64,000 nt of DNA from Colius striatus (taxonomy: Eukaryota > Chordata > Aves > Coliiformes > Coliidae). Numbering within the stretch: the stretch's first letter is position 1; each line of letters starts with the position of its first letter. Shown here in pieces: positions 23,101 through 35,659 of this stretch. The stretch spans positions 9,441,501-9,505,500 of the forward strand of contig NC_084765.1 of NCBI RefSeq assembly GCF_028858725.1, read 5' to 3'. The notes under the pieces were generated by a model, which was given only the letters and a program-made list of their open reading frames with translations, did not search any database and was not told where the DNA came from. A program made the translations under genes and the position numbers.

Positions 23101-24620
23101 AGAAAAAGACAACTTCCTCCCTCACCTGCCATGCAGTGCCAAATAGTTAAGCAAACGGTTGAGAGTAGGATGATTTTATGTCATTTGAACCTTCAGTGCA
23201 GCAGTGAGCAGCATTTAACTGGTCTTCATGTACATCTTGTTGTAAAACCCAGCAGTAGCTGGAGCATGTCTTTTCCCACCAACAGTGGTAGTTGTACTCT
23301 AGTGATGTCCTCAGCATCCCCAAACCATCCACAGCAGGGCTAAGACTGAGATGCCATTAGAGGGGAAGGAGGAATTCAGTTGTTTCTTCAGGATTTTCTC
23401 ATCTGTAGGTGTGAAAAGCCATGAGGTACATGATACTTTTATCTCTTCATTCAAGGCTATCCAGCCAGTAAACTATGCTAAAGAGGCTGTCCAAGTTTCA
23501 GCATCAAGACCCTTCAGAAGTGATTTAGATAGCAAGAGCAGCAGCAACAAGCGATTGCTAAACTTCTCTGGAGCAGTATCTTATAGCTGCCTTGAAGCAG
23601 CCCCTGCTCTACTCTCTCACCAGACACCTCACAACCATTCAGCTTCTTATTAGATCCATCTCTTTCATGCCAGCATCTGCTGCATAGCTGATAGGACATT
23701 CCAGTGTATCTGGTCAAATCTCCTTTTTTCTTGCGATATAGAAAACCTGACAGAGACTTGATCTTCTTGAGGTATGGTCTTCTATTCTGTTGCAGATCCA
23801 AGTGAGAAATCAAACCCATGGGATTGATCCGGTTGGGCAGCCCTGAGTAAATTAGGGAAGAGATTAGCTCACTGAATTGTTGCATGAGGCTTATGGGGGG
23901 ATTAAAGATTTCCCCCTCCAGAACTGAGTACTGTTATTTTTTTGGTCAGAGATATTGCTAGTAATCTCTGCACTGTTTTGAAAAGTACTTTTCTTCCTTA
24001 GGAGGTGAATATTGGCAGAAAATAATGGTTTGTGGGGTTTTGATTTTGTGTGGGATTTTTTTTTTTGAGGAGTGTTTGGCTTTTTAAGCAAAATCTCAAT
24101 GGTTGCAGTAGCAAATTTGGAGATTCACTTTGTTCAAATCCAAAAAACATAGCAGAACTGGCTTTGAAACAAACACAAGTTATGAAAAAGGCTGTGTTAA
24201 TAAATCAGACCAGAAGAGATAATTCTAATGGTAGATTTCAGCTTCCCATTTAAGTAGGTCATCAGAGTTCAATATTTTAATTTATTTGAACTAGAGCACC
24301 TCTTTAAGAAATTGCAACCTATTTTGAATTTAAAACTGGTAATGGGGTAAAGTCCATCATAAATCTTGATGTGCTTCTCCAAAGGTTTATACTGCCTTTT
24401 GAAAAATATATTTCTAGTGTGAATATTGCAGGGTTTTGGTTTGCATCATTAGATCTCTTTATATTGTTACCTTTGTATGAGAAACAAAAGCATTTTTCTC
24501 AACCCTTTTAATCATTCTCATGATTCTCCACTGTCTTTTCTTCATTGAATGAGCTGATCAATCTTTGCTTCTTGGCACTGGAGCTAGGTACCATAGACTT
24601 GCTGTAATAATACCATATAT
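20191..24620. other. Intergenic, no gene seen
   Basis: Unique-looking AT-rich sequence with only short open frames (for example 23351-23653 at 100 codons and 23514-23885 on the other strand at 123 codons). None carries recognisable domains. I saw no RNA genes. Confidence 0.55.
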
Positions 24621-25226
24621 AGTAGTATCTTGGTTTAACTCCATGCAGCAACTAAGCCCCACACAACCACTCATTCATTCTCCCTATGTTGAGGTGGGAG
24701 AGAGAATCAGAAATGTGAGAAAATTTGTGGATTGAGACACTGACAGTTTAACAGGTAAAGCAAAAGCCATGCACACAAGCAAAGCAAAACTAAGAATTCC
24801 TTCAGCACCTGCCATGGGTGGGCAGGTGTTCAGCCATCCCCAGGAAAGCAGTGCTCCCTCACACATAATGATGTCTTCCCAGGTAGGAAGACTAACACCA
24901 TCTCTCTAAACATCCTCCTTTCCTTCTCCCTCCCCCAGCTTTATATGCTGTCCATGACATCATACAGTCTGGGATATCCCTGGGATCAGTTGGGCTCAGC
25001 TGCCTCTGCTGTATCCCCTCCCAACTTCTTGTGCACCCCCAGCCCCCTCACTGGTGGGATGAGATGGGGAGCAGAAAAGGCCTTGACTCTATGCAAACCT
25101 TGCTCAGCAGTAAGAAAACCACTTCTGTGTTACCAACACTGTTTTTAGCACAAACCCAAAACACAGCCCCAGACCAGATACTGTGAAGAGAATTAACTGT
25201 ACTTCAGCCAAAAGGAACACAAGTAG
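24621..25226 (-). mobile_element. Solo ERV LTR (ERVL-like) with 5-bp target duplication
   Basis: A 596-bp solo LTR (24626-25221) flanked by AGTAG at 24621-24625 and 25222-25226. A 5-bp duplication fits class III (ERVL) integration. The sequence matches, from memory, a common avian LTR whose one end reads GGTTTAACYCCAGCMGGCAACTAAGC. Read on the minus strand it starts TGTGTTCC and should end in CA, here decayed to TA. The minus-strand segment near 24740-24700 (GTCTCAATCCACAAATTTTC) resembles the downstream part of the other LTR at 38.26-39.35 kb, which supports the strand call. No internal retroviral genes are present. Confidence 0.85.
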
Positions 25227-26036
25227 TAAAGTACTTCTAGACAAGGTTCTTCCATTTCAACGTTCAGGAACTGCATTCACTGTTCTGCACCACAGTAACA
25301 GCTTGGATTTAACTACTTGTCCATCACACACCAAATTATTTTCTGTTTTGCTGCTTCTTAGAATGGAATCTTCTGTCTGTAACTCAACCAGTAAAAGTCC
25401 TGGGTGGTATTAAGTCAGATTTAACCCCAATACATTTTTTTATCTCTGTGATGCGTCAGGTGTGCTGAGTGTAATATTTTGAGAAGCTCTGAGTGCAGTG
25501 CCTCTATGGCCTCAGGCAGGTAAATTGCTCATGAACAGGTCACCTGTGCAGAGCTGTTCAGATGAGCCAAAAGCCCAAGACAGAGACATCATCTGACCTG
25601 TCTGTCTGTGCACTTTATCCCTGCTTACATGTGTTTGTAGTGGCTGCTTTGCCAGGTGCCCATCAAGCCAAGAAACTGAGTATCCAGGAAAGCAGCCAGT
25701 TGCTATGAAAATGAAAGAAGAATGTGTCCTGTCTGGCTTTTCAGGTCAGACTTAGGATTTCACATTAGAGTAAGAAAATGCAGTATCATATGTCCAGCAA
25801 ACCATACAGTGGCCCATACTGTCACTTTAAACCGAGAGTCCACTGTATAGGAGCATGCATGTCCTGCTCAATGCTTAGTACTATTGACTGCCATCATCAC
25901 TATTGCAGAAAAAAGAGAGTACTGCATCACAGTTATTAAGTAAGGAATCCTCCTGACATGTTTTCTTACTATGAATTCCAATAACAGAGCAATGACTGGC
26001 TAATACGTTCCTTCAATGCTCTCACTCAACAAGGAG
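25227..26036. other. Intergenic, no gene seen
   Basis: Unique-looking sequence after the LTR. Nothing recognisable. Confidence 0.55.
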
Positions 26037-26150
26037 GATCATTTCCATTTTAGAAACACTGAGGTTAGATGGGCAGGCTGCAGCATGCCAAAAGATGACA
26101 CCCACTGCAAACCTGTGGAGCATATCAGGGTTAGAAACCAGTAATGTTCT
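26037..26150 (-). repeat. Possible MIR-like SINE fragment
   Basis: ATTTCCATTTTAGAAACACTGAGGTTAGATGGGC resembles the reverse complement of the MIR segment around CCCATTTTACAGATGAGGAAACTGAGG, and a weak match continues for about 80 bases. It is strongly diverged, so identity is tentative. Confidence 0.4.
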
Positions 26151-29100
26151 TTTAACCTTTCTCTTTATGTGCTCTCCCAAACAACTTGAAGAGTGGCCCA
26201 CGTCTGAGCACTTAATTGCACCTAAGCAGATGTATGAAATGAATATGCTGAGGTGTGTTGCTGGAGAGGTCTTGAGTGGGCAGCAGCAGGAGCATCCCCA
26301 GAGTCACACAGGAATGAACACAGCATTGCACAGACCTATGATGATATTTTAGTAGGCTTCCTGTTCCAACTTGATTGATTCCTGTGTGCATAAACACTTG
26401 GAGGACAGACCAGCCTCAGGCATTTGGAAAGTTTAGTCGATTCTTATCTTTTTTGGTTTGTTTTGAACATAAGGCATATCTGTACTTGGGTGCTGGGAGC
26501 TTTTTGTGACTTCTTAACTGCATTGGCGTTTTCTGTGTCAGTGCGTTTTGGTCAGCTCAGAGAACTTCTCATCTTTCAACACAGAGGAAAAGGTAGGAAA
26601 CTTTTATTTGAAAAAATATTAAGCCATCTTCTTGGGACGGTGTCTTCATCAAGCCCTGAAGTAGCTATGGGGCTCAGTTGGGTTCCCCTCACTGTCCTCC
26701 CCTGTATGGCTCAAGGCTTCTCACGGCCTCTACTGTATCAGAAATGTTGATGGACGTTGGAGGGGAAAATTCTCAGTTCCAGCACTTTGACTGAAGAGCC
26801 TCCAAAGAGTTTTCAGAGGATGACAGCTAATAAGCCAAACTTTGAACCTAAATGCAGACGTTTACCACATGGCTCCCGCTGAGTACAGAGTCTGGAATTT
26901 GGCATTGCTGCCTTGGGCTCTCCAGGATTTCAACAGATGTAGTGCATTGATTTAATGTTTAAAAGGGAACCCTGCTGTGGCTTCCACAGCTTGTTTCATC
27001 GCTTTAGAAATCAAGCAGTAACACACAAACAATACAAGCAATTTTGTGTTATAAACAACATCCAATGTTTAGGGAATTGGGATTAAAATAAAACGTCTTC
27101 AAGACTTTTGGCATTCCCCTGTCCTCCATCTGGAGGTCATTTTCTTTTTCCAGACTTTTCCCATTTTTGTCTCTTTCTGAGTTTTCAATATTTTCCTTGT
27201 TAACTTGGCAATATCTTCAATTTGCACTTCTTTTTTTAACCACACACTTACCTTGACAAGGCTTGCTGTTTGCCCAAAATAATACAGAGCTAATAAAAAG
27301 GCTGACTTCACACATATGACAGTTCAGTGTTTGTGCAATGAGCACTCCACAGTGCTCATTTCATTGTTCGATACTCACATACAATAAGATGCAAAGCTCA
27401 CAATAAGATTTTTTCTGTGTTAACATCCATGCTTTGTTTATACATTCTTGGGACCTGGTGCTTATGTTAGGCTCTCTCAGTTTGTACGTGGTATGGGAAG
27501 GAGGTCATCATACTTCTAAAAACACTTCTAGAAACATAGATGTGCAGAGATTTGCTAAATCTTCTACCATTTGCTTTCAAGAAGTTGCTTTCTGAAGTAT
27601 TCAAAGGACTTTGCAGAAATAAATCCAGATTCCTTTACCTCTACCACTGTGTCATTGACATTACACCTCTAAAAAAAACTAGTAGAGCTAGAAAAGATAA
27701 CGATAAAGGCAGATAGGATAGTAAAAGATATGGACCACCTTCTGTGCTGAGCACATGAGGTTTTTAGCTTAGAAAAAGACAGCTGAGTGGGGATGAGAGA
27801 GAAAAGTATAAAAGTCATACATGCAGTAGAGAGTGTGACTAGGAAAGCATCATTTGCTGTTTCTCATAGTTCAAGAAATAGGTGGCAAATGTGAAAGAAA
27901 TTAAGAGATGCTTCTCCAAACATAGTATAGGTACCTGTGAGCCTTACTGCCAGAGGGTATTGTCAATGCCAATGCCTAGATTCAGAGTAGACCCATTCAC
28001 AGAAGTAAGCTCCACCAAAAGCTATTAAACACCTCTGGTTGCAGAAATTATTACCCTGTGTATCTCTGAAAGCTGAGTTTGTCAGGCAAAAAGCTCTATA
28101 CACTTCTGTTCTCCTTCTCTTCCATCCGACTTTAAGCAGTGTTGAGACCTGAGACTGGACTGTATCCTGGTTTGAAGTCCAGCAATACTTATGGTTTTAG
28201 TCTAAAACTTAATTTCATTCAACTTAGCTTCTTTTCTCTTTGTTTCCTGCTTTTTCTATCACTCTTCAATTTTTTCCATCCATCAAGCCATGGATTTTTT
28301 GCCTTCTTTACTACCTCTGCTGTTTTCTACTTTTTTTAGGTCATCTTATGAAATTACCTCATTTGACCTCCAGCAGATCTTCTACCTTGAGACACAGAAA
28401 AGAGGCAGAAGAGTTTAGCAGCTGGACACTCATTTTCTAGTTACCAGTGATTCGAGAGTCTAAGAATGAAGTACCTCAAAAAGTAGTTGGAGTTTCACTC
28501 CCTTGAAAAGGTAGATTTGTTTAAGGAGTTTCTATCCAATTACCAAAGAATTCTAATATACAAGAATTTGGTTGTCACTACTATTTTTACTTGTTCAAGA
28601 GCTTGTTAAATTTTTGTGCCTTTAGCTGAGCATTGACTGCAGAATTGGGCACAGTGGGGATCATGAAAAATGCCAGATGGAACAAAATTATTCTGATTTT
28701 TGATCCACAAAGAGCCTAACTGTCAGTCATGCTGAGCATCCAGCAGCTCCCATTGAAATGAATGGCCCCAGGCCAATCCTGCTAGAACTGCTTAGTTTAG
28801 TTCACTGGGTTGATATTACTGCTCAACCTGCCTTGCACCACAGCTGAGCTTTTAGAATACAGGAAGATATGGTAGTGTCAATAAAATAAGGAGATGCAAA
28901 GAAGCTCTGGGGAAAAGCAGGAGATTGATGCCCTACTGTTCCTTCCTTTTTCTTTTGAACCTCCTTTGCGTTTTTCATTCAAGTGCTGAGTGTCTGTTCT
29001 GTTTACCACTGTCAGCTCTGTTTAGTAGGACCTGGCAGAAAACTTATTTGGAAAGATAAATTTGCATCTCAGGTAGCAACCTGAAATCATACTTTCTGAA

Positions 29101-30717
29101 TCCTTTGCCTCTTTTGTAGCACATTCTTACGTGTCAGACCATAGGGGAAAAAATCCCTGTGATCATACTTGGTTGTGGTACATTGAAGGGCATGGCAACA
29201 AGCAGCAGAGCAGTTCCTAAAGATACACTTGGGATTCACTTGTTAAGTTTATTCAGATGATTGTTTAGTCTTCTGGTTTGTTTTTGAGTATTTTTCAGAT
29301 GGCAGTTCAGTTTTATTCTGAACCATATCAAAGCTCCAAATCAAAACACACCTGAAATTGGAACAGTGAACTTCAGATTCAAGTGTAAGACTATTTGGAT
29401 GTCTGGATTTAGCCCACTCTTGAGAATAGTGGAGCTGTGATGCAGATTCAAAGTCTAAACCTAAGTATTTTATTTGAACCTATCTCTATATTAAAATAGC
29501 AAAACAACTACTGATATGTTTATAAGAATAAGCATACATGCTCTGTTGAAGGTGGTCTGTTGCTTTGTCTGCATGAAGATAAAACTGCTTGCGGAACAGA
29601 ATGATACTTTCAAAAGTTGCACAAGCAATAGATATATATAAACTTCAAAGAATGAGGCTGAGGTAGTAAAGACGAAAGAAACAAGGAAAATAAGAAGGGA
29701 CTTGAAAACTTTGGTCATTGTGTCTTTTGGGTATAACTCTTTTTCTATTTCACTGAACAATCCAAATTTATTAAGAGGTTCAGATCCCTGTTCACAGAAA
29801 CAAAATCATATGCTCACCTGTAAACAGGGAGGGACAGAAGTCTACAATTCACTTGAAGCACATCATGAATAGCCTGCTTTCTTCGAAAACTGAGCTTTTA
29901 ACATTAACCTGGTTTGAATTCTGCCACCTGCATGGTAAGATCCTTACCTGAGATGATACCATAATCCCATGGAAATCTTTAACACAAAAGCATTGAACTG
30001 GTAGTTTACTTTTTCATAGCTTTCAATTGTGCCTTTCCATATTGAAATTGCCTACAAACATGCTGTTTAAGCTTCTAGCAATACATTTCGATTTGAATCA
30101 CAATGTATTTAGTCTTGTGGTAGTCTTCTATTTTGTGTTGCATAGAATTGTGATAACTGGAAGAAAAGAAAAAGTATTGGTGAGTAGGAATGGGAAGCTG
30201 GAAGTGAGTACTAGGAGTGTCACAAGTGTTTCCCCACGTGGAGTTTATCAGTCTGCAGGACAGGCCAAGGCTCTTAGTAACGACTGTGGATAGTTATTAT
30301 TGTCAAAGACATGCAATTAAGCTGCTCAGACTGCCCAGCATCTCGGTCCTGTATATACACAGTGTTGGAGGCCCAAGAAGTTTAATTGCTGCTTTGTGCC
30401 ATGTCCACAAATATCAGTTACATCCCTCCTGCCCTATGGCAGAGCTGCATGGCACTGTCTGAAGATTCCCAAATGTGCTGCCAGCCCAGGTGCATGTTTT
30501 CTATGTGCTAGAGATGAGGCAGTTGTGGCAGGAGAAGCCTGGCCACCGACACCAGCAGATGGGCTTATCCTTGGAGCAAATGAAGCAATGAAGCCAGGTG
30601 GCTGAGAGTTCCCAGCTGGCCACTTGTAGCTGGGGGTGGCCTGTCCAGAGGAACCAAACTCGCAGCTTTATCCCTAAGTTTTTGGAGGGCTCATGTGTAG
30701 CTCTGCAAGACACAAAG
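26151..30717. other. Intergenic, no gene seen
   Basis: AT-rich sequence with no supported gene. At about 28719-28775, CTGAGCATCCAGCAGCTCCC followed by ATTGAAATGAATGGCC resembles half of an old palindromic amniote repeat (CTCAGCACCTCCCATTGACTTCAATGGGAG-type). Open frames such as 26424-26750 (108 codons) have no recognisable similarity. Confidence 0.5.
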
Positions 30718-30738
30718 TGGGGGGGTGGGGGGGGGGGA
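30718..30738. repeat. G-rich tract
   Basis: An almost pure G run broken by a single T. It could form a G-quadruplex on the plus strand, or be a slippage-prone microsatellite. Confidence 0.9.
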
Positions 30739-30793
30739 AGGATATTAGTGTGATAGCAGGCTAGAATTTTGCCAGGCTGTTTGCTTTCCTTTT

Positions 30794-30801
30794 TGACGTC
30801 A
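30794..30801. promoter_or_regulatory. Consensus CRE (TGACGTCA)
   Basis: A perfect 8-base palindromic cAMP response element about 55 bases from the G-rich tract. This is a motif match only; there is no adjacent promoter evidence. Confidence 0.3.
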
Positions 30802-32599
30802 CATAACATCATAAACAATTTCTCCAGATGATCAGGTCTCCATCTAGCTGTCCTATAGGAAAATGGGATCTTCTGGCAAGTAGTTACAATACAGGAAGCC
30901 TATGTTGGAATCTCCTAACTGTCCATTTGCAGATTTTAACTGCCAAACTTGGACAGGCTACAGTCTGTAGCCAGTGGTTGCCCCCGGATGACTGGTGGCC
31001 TTACCCTTTTGTCAGCTTTCCTTTAAGCCTGGAAAAGTTAGTCTGTGCAAACTGTGGCTGGCACAATGTTGTCAATGAGCTTTTACTCCAGTGGGAGGCA
31101 CTAACAAGGTGCGTTTTCAACCTTTAGTAAGAGTGTCTATGAATGAAACAGGAATGAGAGCAGATCTATGTGAGAGAGTGAGGTGTTTGGTTAAACTGAT
31201 TTACAACACCGATAGATGGCAGCAGATAAAGAGACGACATGTTCAGGACTGGTCTTTGTATTAGACAAGTCTGGATTTTGTTTCTCTATGGCAAACAAGC
31301 AATTTATGCTACCAGCTATTTTTTCATTTTGTGGGAGGCGTGATGCAGCCTTTTCTCTAGGTGGACTGCATTTTGAACATTACTCAGGGGTTTTTTCTGA
31401 CTCTTAGCTAGCTTAAAGGTTTCTATATATAGTAATGATCCATCCCTCCAGCGTCCAGGAGTGGCTGTTGAAATAGCCAAGCAGAAATCCTGAAGAAAGT
31501 AAATAAAGAAAATAAACTATCTATATTGTGTGTATATGTAAGCACTGAACACTTCACACAGTTAAGTAGATGTCCTGTCCCCTTTTAAATGCTCTAGCTG
31601 CATTGGTGGCATTGACATACTATGTCTATTGCTCTGGGCTGACGCTTGCTCTGGCTCTCAACATCGAGTCTAGAGCCTGGAAGAGGCACTCACCAATAAA
31701 CTGGCTGCTATCCAGTGAAGAAAGGAGGTTATTTGTGTCTGCCTGCATGGGGTTATTTGTCTCTGTAAATGTGCGCTCTATTCAGTGCTGACAATTCCCA
31801 CAGTCTTATGATATGGCTCAATATTTAGCACTGGCCTAAGAGCCAGACCTGGGGCATTGTGGGGGCTGGATAGAGGTCCTACAATTACAAACACAAAAAG
31901 GGATGTTTTCCGTTCCCTTGAATACAGCAAATTGGAAACACCAAAAGGTAAAAGCAAAGGTTTCCTTCAAATGGTTCTTTTTAACAATTCTATCACATGA
32001 ATTTTGGGAGTGTGACATGGTTGCTGGCTGGCTGGCTGTAGTTTACAATGCTGCATTCATCTGTTTTTAGTGAAACCGTGGTCAGAATCTGCCTTGGCAA
32101 TGCCTGCAGCTCTGAGCTCCATTATGGGCTGATGCATCACAGATTTAGCTGCACAATGCTCCTTCATGGTGCTTTCTGCTCGCTGGCCTGGTAAATGGCT
32201 CACGCTAACCCGAGCACGCGTCAACTGCAGCTTGTGCTCGACACAAATGATGCTACTTGATGCGGTCGCTTTTGGGGCAGAAAGGCACTGACACGGGGAG
32301 ATGCCTCCTGCCTGTTGGCCTGGCTGATGAAGCACAACCACACTCCCAGGGAGTTTGTTAACTGCCTCTCGTAGCGGTGTAATTTGTCCCAGGTGCCAGG
32401 CAGGGGAGAGCCGAGGAGAGTGGCCAACGGGTATGGTGTCTTATGTAATAAAGATAGTGAGCACTTAAAAACAGGTCTGTCAGCCACGCGGGGAGGGTTT
32501 TACTCTCTTGAGGGGAGATAGAAAAGCTATTAACCTGCCAGCAGATTCACAGGTTAAAGCCCTGAGGGATCCTCAGTGATAATCTAATCTGATTTCCTG
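30802..32599. other. Intergenic, no gene seen
   Basis: Unique-looking sequence. About 32030-32470 is less AT-rich and free of repeat signatures, leading into the CpG island; it could hold regulatory sequence. No coding exon or RNA gene recognised. Confidence 0.5.
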
Positions 32600-33220
32600 T
32601 AAAACAGAAACCGTGGAATTTCCCTGGCTCGATCCGCGCTCCTTCGGTACAGCCGCGAGAACGCGCTTATCGGAGAAGCGTCCGACCCGCTTGCAACATT
32701 CCCTGCCCGAGGGGTCGCACGGCTGGCCGACAGGGCTGGGCGAGCGGTTACCGGCCGCGGGGCGGCCGCGGGGCTCCCGGCTTGCCTGTGCGGGCGATGG
32801 GTCGGCAGCCCCGGTAGCCTCTGCAGCCCCTCAGCCGCAGTAGCCCCGCAGCCGCGGCAGCTGCGGCGGGGCGTGGGGCGCGGCCGCTGGGTGGCGCTGC
32901 GGGGCCGCAGAGGTGATGCCGCGCCGCTCCCGCCTCGCTCCCTCTCACCCGCGCCTCGCTCCCGCCTCCCTCGCTCTCCCCCGCGCCTCGCTCCCGCCTC
33001 GCTCCCTCTCCCCCGCGCCTCGCTCCCGCCTCTCTCCCTCTCCCCCGCGCCTCGCTCCCGCCTCCCTCGGTCTCCCCCGCGCCTCGCTCCCGCCTCCCCG
33101 CGCCCTGGCCATGGGGCGCCCGCGCGCCGCGCGCCCGTGGCCCCAGCGGGAGCGGCTGCAGCCCCCCGAGGGACAGAGCGCGGAGAGCTGGAGAGAGTCT
33201 GCGTGTCGGGGACAGATCCC
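32600..33220. promoter_or_regulatory. Orphan CpG island containing a 32-bp minisatellite
   Basis: A compact, CpG-dense island about 30 kb upstream of RASSF10 and 13 kb beyond the putative TEAD1 3' end. It is crossed by long open frames on both strands (212 codons on minus, 137 on plus), but these translate to Arg/Gly/Glu or Pro/Ser/Arg low-complexity repeats generated by the minisatellite. I therefore reject them as genes. It could be the promoter of a noncoding transcript or a Polycomb-type element. Confidence 0.7.
32925..33105. repeat. 32-bp GC-rich minisatellite, about 5.6 units
   Basis: Full units occupy 32925-32956, 32957-32988, 32989-33020, 33021-33052 and 33053-33084, with a partial sixth to about 33105. 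Each starts CGCTCCCGCCT and ends CCCGCGCCT; units differ by a few bases in the middle (CGCTCCCTCT versus CCCTCGCTCT). The period is not a multiple of three, so all three frames cycle through the same repeating peptide. Confidence 0.95.
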
Positions 33221-34754
33221 ACTCCCTGTCATTCTGGGAAATACAGAAGTCGCCCCTTTGCTTACCGCCTTATCAGAAGCTTCTGACGTGACTTTTCTTC
33301 CAGGGACATAGTTTTAATAGGAAGTCCGGCTGCTCTTCAGTCTGAGTCCCCGGGGTAGTTATCCGCCATCCATTTTACATCGGAAACCGTGAGACAAGCC
33401 AATATGCTGATGACGATGGGGAGCACAGACTTCCCAGTCTGACTCCATTCCCAAAAGGCTTTTCCAGCTGTGAGCAGCAGTTAAACAAAAGTTTGTCCAA
33501 AAGGATGAACCACGTTCTGAACCACGTTCTGAGTGCCGAAAATCAGGCTGCAGAGGGAGCTAGGCTCAAGGTAAAACCTTTCCTCCCCGTGCTCTTTCCC
33601 TGACAGTTGATGCAATTTTTGCCGATTCCTCTCAATGCCACAGACAGGATTCCTGAAAATACAGTTTTCCCAAATACATCTTATGCTGTTCCCCCAACAC
33701 AACTGTTTTGCAGGCCAAGTTTGAGGATTCAAGCTGTACCAGAGTGCGTGAACAGTAGTTTCAGATGATGAGCCAGTCAGCCAGAGGTATTGGCTGAGCA
33801 CTGCAATGTGTGCACCAACACCACAGAACAGGGCCAGAGGGTCTGAGGCAGCCATAGATGTATTGGACAGTTGCTGCACAGATGGTCAGTGCTTGCAGAG
33901 TAAATATGATGAAGTCAGAACTAGTCAGACTTACCGCACATGCTCATATTTCTGCACGGAAATACAGTAACTTGGGAATCCACCGAGGACTACAACGACA
34001 AATTAGTTTGTGGATCATAGAGTCAGCATAGCTCAGCCTTCTGGTGAGCTCTGGGCAGCCTGGGTATGGCAGAGCTTTGCAGATGTAAAGCCAGTTACAC
34101 TCAAAGTGCTCTCAGCACTCAACGATTGTCACTTCATCTCTTGCTCCTGCAACGTGATAGTAGCAATTTATGTTATGTCCCTTGACTTAGAGTATGTCTG
34201 CTTCACGACCCCAGTTTGAAGCAACATGTTTCTTTCACTATCTGTTAAAAAACTGAAGGAGTGTAAAGTAAAGCAAGCTGTTCTCAGCTGGGCAGCTCTC
34301 AAGCTGCCCTTTTATGGGAGGTGGCAGTGGCTGCCAATTCCCTGTCCTAGTCTGGTTCTGCATCTCATGGTCTGACCAAGCAGAAATCTGGGAAGGACAG
34401 AGTCTGTATCAACTCCTGCCCATGGTGGAAGGTGGCACTTCGTTTTCATCTGGCTTTGGTTGCTTGGCCCCTGACTGGATGTCTGTATTCAAAGTATTTT
34501 AAATCTCTGCGGATTTGTATTCCTCTTCACCATGGAAACATATGAAATGGCAAGTGAGCAAAGACTGATAATGCCAGCAATAGGCAATAAAATGCAAAGA
34601 TTTTGGCCTCTGTGTCTTCAGCTTGACAGGTGTTGTTACTGTTTGATGAGTTTTCTGTGGACCATATGAAATGATTCAGTGTTGTAAGATCAGGTCCTAC
34701 CTCATTGTCTCCTTTGCAGCCAGCAGGCAGTCACAGAGCAGTGCACTGGCATGA
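33221..34754. other. Intergenic, no gene seen
   Basis: No supported gene. A perfect 12-bp tandem duplication, GAACCACGTTCT twice, lies at 33507-33530. The minus-strand open frame at 33481-33879 (132 codons) has no recognisable similarity. Confidence 0.55.
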
Positions 34755-34850
34755 GTGACATGTCTGTTTCTGAGGCATGTTGAGCTGAAGTGATTGGCCA
34801 GTGGTCATACAAGTGGTCAGTGGCAGAGGTGAGAGGAGATCTCCATACCT
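34755..34850 (-). repeat. MIR-like SINE fragment
   Basis: The plus strand matches a reversed MIR body: TTTCTGAGGCATGTTGAGCT, then AAGTGATTGGCCAGTGGTCA, and GTGGTCAGTGGCAGAGG where MIR has AGTAAGTGGCAGAGC. Ends are approximate. Confidence 0.65.
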
Positions 34851-35659
34851 TAGTATGAAACTGTAGCACCTAATCTGGTGCTCAAGTTACCAGAGTGTGT
34901 CTCATGGCTCTGCACAGGTGAGCATGCCAGGATTTCAAAATATTCCTCTGTGTTTTTCCTGCACAAGTAGCTGATAGAACCTTTTTTCCATTTTGTCTCA
35001 GTCCTTTATCCTTTTTCATCTCAATTTAAGTTTTTGCTAAACAGAGTTGACAAAAATAATTGCTCACTATTTATCATAATCCTGTTATCTGTTGGTATTG
35101 TTGATAAACTATTGAAAACAAAAGTTCTAATGAAGCAGTAGTCTGTTATAGAACTACTTTATTTCAGGCTGTAGTATTATACATATGTGAACAGAAACCC
35201 AGATGCAGCATGCACAAGGGGTTGAAAAGGGACTCCATCACGTTTTTAAATTAAACCTGTTTCTCAGCATGCCCCAGGCTGTGGCTGGTGGGTAGGGTTT
35301 CAGGAACCGAAAGTCTGCCGGTCACAGCTAGAAGCACTCGGGGCACCAGGAATCCTGAGTACCTGGAGGTGGAGGAGAGGGCTGCAGGCACTCAGAGTGC
35401 TCCCCACCAAAGGGGAAGGCTGCACCGGGTCTGTACCACGCACTCTGCCGGAACAAAGCCTTCCAGCATCTGTGGCAGGAAAGTCACCCACTGCCATATG
35501 TCACTCTGCTGTGCATATGTTAAGTGGGCCCAACCATTCGAGCCTGCACGTTCCCTGTGTGACTTGTAGCCGCACACAATGAGTGCCCTGTTGTCACCAG
35601 CGCTAATGCGATGCAATCTGCTCTGGTGCAGCAGGCTGCTCGCCGCCTCGTACCGCAGC
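34851..35659. other. Intergenic, no gene seen
   Basis: No recognisable gene. Overlapping short open frames at 35288-35661 on both strands have no known similarity. Confidence 0.5.

Noticed and set aside
32584..33222. 212-codon minus-strand open frame in the CpG island
   Set aside because: The product repeats an Arg/Gly/Glu pattern produced by the 32-bp minisatellite; no domain and no conservation expected.
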